Below, in pieces: positions 22,754-31,680 of a DNA stretch of 64,000 bases; position 1 is the stretch's first letter, and each line of letters opens with the position of its first letter. Origin of the DNA: Agrostemma githago (taxonomy: Eukaryota > Streptophyta > Magnoliopsida > Caryophyllales > Caryophyllaceae); NCBI GenBank assembly GCA_958450325.1, contig OY288243.1:57310378-57374377 (forward strand), given 5' to 3'. The translations under genes and the position numbers were made by a program. The notes below the pieces were generated by a model. It did no database searches and was not told the DNA's origin. It saw nothing but the letters and a program-made list of their open reading frames with translations.

Positions 22754-24900
22754 TGTCTGTCCGCACCGCCCGGCGCCCCGCGCAAGCCCGCGCGGAACCG
22801 ACCCGGTTTTTCAACGTGTGGCGGAGGCCATCCACATGGCCCCCTCCCGTTCGGGGGCCGGCCCGATCTCGCGTACGAGGAGATGTCTCGAACCTCGATT
22901 CGGATGACGATCCAGACTTGTACTAGACGGGTGCGGGCACCCGTGTTTCCGTTTGGAATCGATCGAGTCGTGGTTGTAAATGTTTAAAGGCCGATTCATT
23001 TGGTAAGGCGACCTTTTTAGTGAACTGAATTCGTCATCGATTTGTGGAGTCGCCACCGAGTCAATTATGGGGACTCGAAAACCGTTCAAGTCAACTATGA
23101 TCCTTGGCCGGCTCAAAGCTGAGGGGCACGGGACCTAAAGTTAAAGACTTGTACACTTAAACACTCCATGCCTGGAATGACTCTCATTGCCAATGGTTTC
23201 GGATATCCGGAAGCCGTCGATTCTGAGTAAGGGGTGAGGGTACGTATTGGGAAGCCAACATTCGATAGATGTCAACACCCAATCCCGCCCGCACTATAGC
23301 GACCTCTACTAATCAATCGATGGGCCGATAACCTAGTTCTTTTGTTGTGGTGGAAATACTGTAACATCCATTGTTTTCACCCTATAGCTTTTGCTACGTC
23401 GGTTGTTTAAGGACAAGTAAGTATTGTCAAAGTAGTTATGTTTACATTCTTTGCTTGCGATTTCACGTGGCAAGCAGGCCATGAAAAGATGCACGTAGGA
23501 GAGTAGAGAGTAATAGTATTATACGTATTAGCAAATCAGTTTTAACGCGATAATACGGATATTAGTCGTTCTCGTGGTATACCTTACCTGGTATTCTGCT
23601 TAAGATGCGTCGGTTCGGTATTAATAGAGATGCGTCGAACCTAGAAAGGTGAGCACCCGGACTAATACGGAACCCGACCATCACTTTGTTCAGTTTTAGT
23701 TATTTTACGTTTTGAATTCCGTGTTAGGTGATTTAGCATGCGATTATAAGGTCATAAAAGCAATAAATCATACGAAAAACTGTAAATGCGAATGTAAGTA
23801 AATCATATTGTGAGGAGTTGCACCCTCGGAGTGTACACTAAACGGGACACGATTAATAGATAGCTGAGAATGGATCTCGGAATTACTTTGGTCTATTTAG
23901 TGTATTTTAGTCCTTGTAGTTGAAGTTGGGACGTTACGTGTTTTAGTAGGTGTTTGTGGACCTAGTGTCCACGTCTAGTGTTGTCGTAGTGCATAATAAA
24001 AGAAAATACAAATATGGAAATTTTTGTTTAGATGACAACCTAGTGACGATTCGACTTCATGGCGGATCCTCCTAATGATTTTGGCAGAGCTTCGTTACCG
24101 TTAACCCTTCCTGCGGCTATTCCGGCAGAGCTTCGTTACTATGGACCGGTTCTGCGGCTAATCCAGCAGAGCTTCGCTACTAGACCTAAGTTAGTCGAAC
24201 ACAGGCACCTCGGTATCGAGTGGGGTGCTCGAAGGTGAGGAGTAGCATCAATGTCGCTCTTATCGGAACTACGATCGAGTGGATCGTTTGCCTCGGGTGT
24301 CAGAGTGCGAGCCCTTAGCGAGAAAGTGGAGGGGGAGAAGAGAGAGTTGAGATGTGTCGAATGAATGAGACGAAGGGGGGTATTTATAGGTGTTTTCGGC
24401 CCTCGTCGCCCAAATGGACGCCTGAATCGGGGCGCACCAAGACTCAGGCGCCTGGGCTTAGGCGCGGGGAGACTAAGACGTGTGAGGTGGGGCGGTTAGA
24501 ATTTTGATGATACGATTTTGATACTTTCCAAAACCGAGAGGGAGGAGGATAATATTATACTCGGGGCTTAAGGTTCCCGTGTGTTACCCTAGCGCCGTGA
24601 ACATTAGTGGGCCTCGGGTGTGCGTCCCGAGGTTCGCTTGGCGGTGCTAACTCGGTTTGAGTTTCGGGACCGACTCGGGGTCCCGGTGTCAGAATTGACT
24701 CTAATTAGTGTCTATGCGACCGTAACGACACGACTAAGGCTGTTGTCATGTTAGTTTTAATTTTTCCGAGTAATTATTTGATCCGTTCTGTAGAAAAACT
24801 ACCTAAAACATCGTGAACCCGCGTCGCGTTACAGTTCTATCGTCATCGGGTGTTTGTTGGGCACTTCTGAAGCCACCAGGTCCAAATCTGGGTGTCTACA
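22754..24900 (-). mobile_element. 5' LTR of A1
   Basis: On the minus strand it starts at 24,900 with TGTAGACACCCAGATTTGG and ends near 22,754-22,758 with GGTGCGGACA. It closely matches 1-1,379. The right flank is TCTCT, inside the antisense gene of B1. No PBS follows the LTR on its inner side, so a deletion has joined it to gag. Confidence 0.9.
24381..24388 (-). promoter_or_regulatory. TATA box of A1 5' LTR
   Basis: CCTATAAATACCCC on the minus strand, at the same place as in the 3' LTR. The downstream leader is pyrimidine-rich. Confidence 0.75.
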
Positions 24901-25085
24901 TCTCTCCATCATCGTTGAAACCCCTGTTGTCCTTACCCGTTTCCCGGCGAACCAAGTCGAAGGCCTCATCGACCTTCAGGGCCTTGCGGGCCTCCTCCGA
25001 CCCTTCAGAACTCCACTTCCGGACTCGGAAACCCAAACGGAATGGCAAGGGTTGGGTATGGTCCAGATGACACGTGTGTGCCACC

Positions 25086-26178
25086 ACTGCAACTAGAGGT
25101 GGCAATCAGGCGGGCGGGTCGAGTTCGGCTCGGGTCATATCGGGTCAGGTCACTATCGAGTTATGACTGTCATCGGGTCAGTTTCGGGTCACTTACGGGT
25201 CGGGTTAGTCGGGTCAACTTTTGTGTCGGGTTCGGGTCGGGTCGATTTCAGGTCACTTCCGGGTCGGGTCATTCGGGTTGAGCTGTCGGGTCATCCGGTT
25301 TCGGGTCGGCTCGGGTCATTCCCGGGTCGGGTCACTATCGGGTTTGGGTCATTATTGGGCCGAGTCATGTTCGGGTTAGACTAGATTTTGTTATGTTTGG
25401 TCAAGTTTAAATCATCAATTCATTATACGGTTTATTTTTTTGATTATTTATCATTTATTACACGAATTTGTTTGTTTATTATCTACGGAGTATATGACTA
25501 TATCATCTGATACAAATTATTTCCAATTTTCGTTGTGTTTTTCAATAGTTTTGTTAGACACGGAGTAATTTTATATGAAACAATATGTAACAATAATTAG
25601 TTGTTCTTGAAGATTAAAACCGCAAATACTACGAATGATGAATTTTATAAAATATGTCTTGGAGTGGAAATTGGACGGCTCAGGTCGAGTTTGGGTCGGG
25701 TCCGGGTTGGGTCGGGTTTGGTCTTGTCGTTTTGTCGGATCAATATTTTGCGAGTTGACTTAGGTGTGATTAATACATTTTAGAACATTTTTTATTTAAT
25801 ATTTAAAAATTGTTTTTTTTTTGTTTTTTTAACGATGTTTTGTTAAGAATATTTGAAGAAAAAAAAAACAATATTTTGATTTTAATTTTTTTTTTATCTT
25901 CATTGGATCACATCAGATTAGCTTTTGGGTCGGGTCAGCTTTCGGGTCGAGTCGAGTCGGGTTGGGTCAGATAATTTATCAGGTCATTTTGGGTTACGGG
26001 TCATCTCGGGTCAGGTCGGGTCGGGTCTGGGTTCGGATCGTATCGGGTTACGGGTCATCATCGGGTCGGGTCGAGTTGGGTCACGTCACTACATTTTTGG
26101 GTCAGTTCGGGTCAATTTTACTCGGGTTTCGGGTCAGGTCAGTCGGGTCGGGTCAGGCTTGCCAGCTATAGCTGCAAC
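25086..26178. mobile_element. Non-autonomous hAT-like element with TSDs
   Basis: Element 25,094-26,170 (1,077 bp) has imperfect terminal inverted repeats TAGAGGTGGCAA and TATAGCTGGCAA (10 of 12). It is flanked by the 8-bp direct repeats ACTGCAAC (25,086-25,093) and GCTGCAAC (26,171-26,178), one mismatch. Eight-bp duplications and this terminus are typical of plant hAT elements. Both ends are filled with degenerate CGGGT/GGGTCGGGTCA repeats and the middle is AT-rich. No transposase is present. Confidence 0.85.
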
Positions 26179-26607
26179 CATGTATCACATATCGCGTCCG
26201 TCAATTGGAGCGGGACGCTGATTATAGCCTCGGCCTCGAAAATCCTCTATGTCCACTCGAACTGCCTCAGAATGAGGTCCGGGTAGATATGAACGGTCCA
26301 ATCAAGTGACAGGAGCACTAGGTACCGGGCATGATCCTTCTTGGCTAGCCCCGTCAATCTAGCGAGGAACCACCAAGCAACATTCCACCTGACCAAGGGA
26401 CCTCCGTGGAATATGAGCTCCTCATCCCAGTAAGGCCAGTTTATGTCATGCCTCGGACTTATGCGTCGCTTCCTTGAGCTTACTTGGCTACTAAGATACT
26501 TGAGCACATCCAGGGGAGGCTCCATAATCGACAGTCGCTCGTACAGCCAAACCTTACAAAACAAAGTTTATAATTTTCCGAAAGCAAACAAAGAGTCCAC
26601 CAGAGGG

Positions 26608-26716
26608 CACTCGATCGAGTGTCAAGTCTAACTCGATCGAGTGACCCCCCTAAAAAAAGGGCAAGGAGGCCCTCGTCAGGGGCACTCGATCGAGTGTTAG
26701 GCAACTTGATCGAGTG
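26608..26716. repeat. Paired-palindrome module inside the intron of the B1 antisense gene
   Basis: Four boxes stand at 26608, 26630, 26683 and 26703, centres 20-22 bp apart in pairs, within the 206-bp intron. The homologous intron at 13,119-13,219 is 101 bp and has no box. The module therefore was gained here or lost there. Confidence 0.85.
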
Positions 26717-27399
26717 ACCCTTCTATACCAGGTCTACAAAAAAACGTGAGACGTATACCTGCAGAAGACGTATGCTACCCGTCAATTGTCGGGCCGGGTC
26801 AACCTTCCGACCGTCAAGGCCCATGATAATCTCCCCCATTATCAGCCAAACCGGGCTGTGATCCGTCTCCATCTTGTCCACCACACCAAGCAATCGAATC
26901 TGACCCATGCACGAGTCAGCTTCCATCCTCCCCTCAAAGGCATAGCGATGCAGGATACAGAAGGCGAAAGCCCTGCGTCTGTGAGAAGCAATAATTCTCA
27001 CGTCCTTAGCATTCATGAATTTTTCAGCCAGGTCGAACAAGGAAACAGAATTCCCTTGCACCATCCGGTCTACCTCAGCATGAGACAGACCCAGAAATTC
27101 CCTCAATTTCCTTCTCGGATCGGGATAGAACAGAGGAATAGCAGACGGGCAGCATGACACCAACCGCCCACAGCAGTTATTTCTTCCGAAAGAGGGCATA
27201 CCTCCCCCCGAGGAAACGCAAATACATGGTGGGTCGTCTCCCAAAACGACAAGCAAGCATCTAGGAAGTGTGAATCTACCTTAAGATGCTGCAAAGGGAA
27301 TAAAGAAGAAATCCCCATCTGGTTAAGCTGAATCCTCTCCTTGTCCTTACAGCTTCGGGACCATGTCTGAAGCAGCACATTTAAATTCTCGATACCTAT

Positions 27400-27925
27400 A
27401 GCAAATGTTCAAATTTGTTTTCGAGAGTTTGAGGAATTTTGAAAGAAGGAATATGAAGATGGGTGTGAGATGCAAAAAAGTGAATCAGGAGGTCGCGTCT
27501 TTATACACAAAAAACCCTGACAACCTCAAGCTGCAACGGGACACCTTAGCCTACACGCCTGCGCACGCAGGCCCGATCCAAGTCTTAGCACTTCTTCAAA
27601 CACGATATAAGAATCAAGTCATCCTGAGCATTCCTACTCCACAAAATTTTCGAAATTTTCGAATTTTCAACATCAAATTTTTTACTCCCAAGCGCAACCG
27701 AGTCGATGTCTCACCTAAATACTACATTCCAAATATTATGTGTCTGCATGCAGGTACACCCATGACTTCAAAGGCAAGTCCAAACTCCCCATGGAGCTAT
27801 CATTATCAAGACAGGTATGACCATCTACTTATGGTTGGCGAGCACTTCACGCGAGTCTAATGGACTATAAACGACCCGACCAGAAGTCTGCCAAGTCATA
27901 ATCCTCGATTGGCCTGGTGGCTACT
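27400..27925 (+). other. 3' region of B1, polypurine tract deleted
   Basis: 27,700-27,925 matches 9,930-10,161 of B2, including the hairpin at 27,737-27,761 (8 bp, loop CATG) and the pre-PPT hairpin at 27,891-27,917 (one mismatch). Relative to B2, about 42 bp carrying the polypurine tract are missing: the text jumps from GGTGGCTACT straight to the LTR start. No gene is present. Confidence 0.7.
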
Positions 27926-28325
27926 TGTAGACACTCGCATTTTGACTGCTTGTGTCTATAGTAGTCTCCAACAAAACACCCGATGATGATCAGACGTTAA
28001 CATGCATCAATACGCCAAAATACGAGCTCAGAATCAACAGTATCCGACGTGGGCAACTATCGGAGTACAATCTCTCAAAACCGATTTCAAATTCAGACTT
28101 AGTGGGTCGTTCCCAATAAAATAAAGCTATTTTAAGCTAAAACCGTCACCTGGGGGTAAAACCGTCTTTTGCGACCGAGCCGAAACCGGTCAAAGTCGAA
28201 ACTTGAGAACATAACCAGCCTCACACTGTGTCCAAATACAATAGGAATCAATTCAAAAAAAAACAAACCAAATCAAAAGTCAAAGCAAATCAAAACTTCC
28301 CTCAAATTGCTCACCCGTCTAAGGG

Positions 28326-28437
28326 CACTCGATCGAGTGCCTGAGGGCCACTCAATCGAGGGATTCCCCAAAAAGTGACCAGACAATCTTTCATTGGGGC
28401 ACTCGATCGAGTCCACTAAAGGGCACTCGATCGGGTG
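28326..28437. repeat. Paired-palindrome module before the B1 TATA box
   Basis: Boxes at 28326, 28349 (degenerate), 28400 and 28424, centres 23-24 bp apart in pairs. The last box ends 21 bp before the TATA box. Confidence 0.85.
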
Positions 28438-28458
28438 ACCCTAGACGGGGTTAAAAAT

Positions 28459-28466
28459 TATATATA
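28459..28466 (+). promoter_or_regulatory. TATA box of B1 LTR
   Basis: TATATATA followed by CCCC and a C/A-rich leader. Confidence 0.7.
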
Positions 28467-29480
28467 CCCCCATGCACATTATTTGAAAACGACTTTTTTA
28501 CAACCCTTTTCCCACCTTCCTCTTAGCATTTTGAGTTCTTCATACTCACACTCACACACAATTATTCCCGAGACCTAGCCTCCCGAAAAACGAGAACACT
28601 GTCTCCCTAATCACACACCCTACTCACCCTACATACTCGAACCACTCCCGTGCCTACGTTGACTCTCTACGAGCCCGTATTCCGAGACCATTAACATGTA
28701 GTTGAGGGTGTACCAAATCCCACTTTTCTAATCTCTAATTCTCTTTTCATTTTCGTATCCTAACATTTAACATTTATATTATCGTATTACTAACATTTAC
28801 TTTATCGCGATCTAACATTTTAATTATTGTTCCTAACAACGCTAACATTTATTTATTGCTTTTTTTAAAATTTATTTTATATTAATACCGTGTATATTAC
28901 GATATAACGAAAACTATTTTCAAATCGATTCGAGCAAATGTCCGATGACGCTAAATCTATCGTCGAAGGCTTTAAAAGCCAAACTACAACGTCGAAATGC
29001 AAATGACCTAATATTTGTGACGACAAATCGAACTCTCCAAATCGAGTACATTTGATGATAAATGCCGCCCAAAGTCTGTATAATGCCCCGAACAAGTCGT
29101 ACTGAAGGTGGCGTCCTTCGATACGCGCCGCTCTAGGCACTTAAAGGTTAGGGCGCCTTATGGCGTACGCATAACCATCGGATTATATTTTGATCGCGGT
29201 AATTCGCTATCAAACGTATTCGATGTCATTTTCAAAATATCGCTCTAAAATATTTATACCGATTCCATAATCGAGTGTCGGATATGACAAGCCATTTTGA
29301 GAATTGGATTATGCAAAACCTAGTGACGTCGAACCGATCGTCGTATGGTCCACGAGACCCGACAACGATATCGTGACACGGAAGGGACCGATATTTCCAT
29401 TAGTTCGGTCATCTCTCGATTTAAATGGAAAATTCACGAAATGGGTTGTTTTGAGAAAAACCCCCACCCGTTACAGAGAG

Positions 29481-29591
29481 CACTCGACCGAGTGCCTAAG
29501 GGCCACTCGATCGAGTGACCCCCTCAAAAATGGTCAGGGATTTTTTCGTCAAGGGCACTCGACCGAGTCCCTTTAATGACTCGATCGAGTG
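29481..29591. repeat. Second paired-palindrome module in the B1 LTR
   Basis: Boxes at 29481, 29504, 29556 and 29578, centres 22-23 bp apart in pairs, about 1 kb downstream of the TATA box. It is positionally equivalent to the modules at 11,515 (B2) and 14,923-15,122 (solo LTR). Confidence 0.85.
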
Positions 29592-30161
29592 ACCCCTATA
29601 AGCCTCCAACGAGAGCCCGAAGATGATATAAAGTTCCACCAAGTCCCGTTTACGACTCTAAGTCGATATGTGTTAAATCAATCACGTATTCGTCCCTTAA
29701 AGATCTACACATATTTCATCATTTCTAATTTATTTCTATCTCGTCTCTCTTACGACTTTGAGTAAACGTCTCTTATGATTGATCCTACATCGACGTTTCT
29801 TTAGTCATATCCGATATGTGATCGGTCGAGACGTCTCCATTTCACTATGATAAGTTGGAACAAGACTCCGAGGACCGGGATCAAGCTAGCACTACGCTTT
29901 TGTCCCGTATGCTAACGCGTATTAAAGCCTTCATCCTCCGGTCAATACACAACATAATGTGTAAGTGGTCGGAGTTCGTCCAATTATTCGATTTACAGTT
30001 TCAATTACGTTTTCTATTTACAGGTCCGAACTCCCACAAAGCTTGATGGTGACCCCAACTTCGATTTAAATTTTGACCCGAGAACAATCTTACCCCGAGA
30101 TTCATTCACCTACCCAAACCCGCGCGTGGCCGCGTCGGGGTGGACTTATGTCATGTCCAGA

Positions 30162-31680
30162 TGGTGGCTCGCAACTCAATTCTTCATTTTGTCAGGAGCG
30201 TTCTTTCGGCTTTTCACTCCGTCCTCGGCTCACCTTTCTATTCGTTTTTGCTTTTTTTCTTTTTTTTACGGCTCGCAACTCGATTCCTCATTTTGCCAGG
30301 AGCGTCCTTTCGGTTTTTCACTTTGTCCTCGGCTCGTCATTTTTTTTTACGACGGCTCGAAACTCGATTCTTCATTTTGCCCAGAGCACCATTTCGGGTT
30401 TTCACTCCGTCCTCGGCTCGTCGTTTGTGCTTCGTCAATGAAATAACTCGTTAATCGGAGCGTGTGATGGGTTCCGATTTGCGCATGAACTGAATAATTG
30501 ATTTTCTTATTTTTGGTTATACCATTGTGGGAGTTGCCTACGTATCCGTGATTAGACAGAATCAAACCATGTTCATAGTTCGTAAGGTGCGAGCGATTTT
30601 GTGCTTTAGACTCGTTATGCCAATTATCAATGTGGGATTCATAGAGTGTGTTTTGCAAGGACTTTCACCCTAATTTGAAACTAAGGTGAAGCGATCGGGT
30701 GTGAACCATTGGCAGTGACAATTACCAAGATACCGTGTTTAGGTCAAGGCAACTGGTTTTGATGGTTCTGTATTGTGGAGCTAGGTAGTAAGTGACTTCG
30801 ATGGATCAAAATATGGAGTTGGATTTTATGCAGTTAAGGCTTTAATAAGGTTACGGTTTCGTAGAGTGGTAGGAAAGGGGGAAGTTGAGTAAAAATGACT
30901 CAAATTTCAATCGGACATGATGTAAATTACGTGGAATCTGATTTCCACATCTGGCCCTAATGGTTGGGATTATCCTATCGGGCTTGAATCCTCAAAATTC
31001 TGGACTGTCTCCTAACAAGTGTCTCGAGAAGGTCTTAAGGGTTGTAACGTGGGATGGCTAAAGTGTGTGGTGCTAGCTGATAGATCTGTTCCTTTTTTTT
31101 TGTTCGGACTTGTATTTGAAATTGAATTGGATGGTTGGAATTTGATTTTGACCATTGAGCTTGGTCTCGATCGTTTTGCATTATTGAATAGGGCCGATTT
31201 GATTTGGCCTTGATTTCTTTCTTTTCTTTGGCTCCTTATGGCCATTTCAGATTTTTTTTTGTCAGACTAGCACCTATGGTAGGAATTGATCGGTCTTTAT
31301 TTGAGGGATGTTTATTGTGGGAAATGGGTTTGCCTTCCGTCTTTGATCACAAGCTAAGAGACTATCTTGATTCGTCATAGGATTCGGTAATGCTCGTTCT
31401 AGTGGGTAGTTATGTGGCTTTCTATACCAGATATGGAATAGGTAAAAAACAACACGGGATCTCGGTTCTCGTAATTTCTCGTTGTTTTGAGGAGTCGATA
31501 ATTGCATGGCACGTTATCTAATCGTGACGAGTCTTAAGCGAATGTATTTCTATTATTGTTCAAATCAAGTATTGTCGATGCTCATAATGGAAGAGAAAGA
31601 ATTTATCGTATTTATTGATAGACTCCGAAGGGAGTAATGTTTAGATAGGACTAGGGAGGTCGGGACATGTCCCCCGTACC
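30162..31680 (-). other. 3' region of A2 (non-coding, pol deleted)
   Basis: 30,162-30,425 has three GGCTCGCAACTCG repeats as at 16,763-17,060. 30,535-30,548 holds GGATACGTAGGCA on the minus strand. 30,550-31,500 matches 8,850-7,850 of B2 in reverse. At about 31,610-31,520 (minus) the reading NNRNTFA, stop, DSS resembles the protease-RT linker of A1 (NNKSTFAYDSS), so the deletion removed RT to integrase after this point. Confidence 0.7.

Larger units (their letters stand above)
1..24900 (-). mobile_element. Tat-lineage Ty3/gypsy element A1 with nested insertions (composite)
   Basis: A minus-strand LTR retrotransposon is framed by two closely matching LTRs: 1-1,379 (3', cut by the window edge) and 22,754-24,900 (5'). 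Both have a TATA box on the minus strand, and a polypurine tract abuts the 3' LTR. Between them are a Tat-type pol with two RNase H domains and antisense accessory genes, which is the known plan of Tat/Ogre/Grande elements. Plus-strand remains of B2 (up to 12,206) and a solo B LTR (14,144-16,711) interrupt it. The two LTRs resemble each other far more than the copy at 55,107-57,131, so they are probably one pair. Alternative: the pol/antisense segment 12,207-22,753 belongs to a B-type element fused to an A LTR, because no PBS or gag start is left at 22,754. Confidence 0.7.
24901..27381 (-). pseudogene. Antisense spliced accessory gene (PMD/DUF7745-like) of B1, split by a hAT element
   Basis: This is a homologue of 12,516-13,972. 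Read on the minus strand, exon 1 (to 26,759) has FWETTHHVFAFPRGEVCPL and EEITAVGGW, a frameshift near 27,150, then PDPRRKLREFLGLSHAE and GSIRLLQ. The intron is 26,758-26,553 (CAG|GTATAC to GTAAG) and exon 2 starts VWLYERLSIMEPP, the same intron position as in the other copy. Exon 2 is interrupted at 26,170-25,094 by the hAT-like element and continues to 24,901 (..KALKVDEAFDLVRRETG), where A1 cuts it. The product was probably nuclear or nucleic-acid-associated, but function is unknown. It is antisense to the element and so likely had its own promoter. Confidence 0.7.
24901..30161 (+). mobile_element. Element B1, 3' part (plus strand)
   Basis: From left to right it holds an antisense accessory gene (minus), a 3' region with hairpins, and a family B LTR ending at 30,161. 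Its left part should lie beyond the left end of A1, which inserted into the antisense gene at 24,900/24,901. At 30,161/30,162 it meets the 3' region of A2, so B1 appears inserted in A2. Confidence 0.65.
27926..30161 (+). mobile_element. 3' LTR of B1 (family B)
   Basis: Starts TGTAGACACTCGCATTTTG and ends ATGTCATGTCCAGA, the final CA being altered. It has a plus-strand TATA box and two palindrome modules. The right neighbour (30,162) is A2 3' sequence in the opposite sense. No 5-bp duplication is visible because the other end is off-window. Confidence 0.88.

Noticed and set aside
25105..26160. Telomere-like or G-quadruplex array from the GGGTCGGGTC runs
   Set aside because: The unit is not the plant telomere repeat and the region is bounded by hAT-type ends with duplications. 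Quadruplex potential is possible but unproven.
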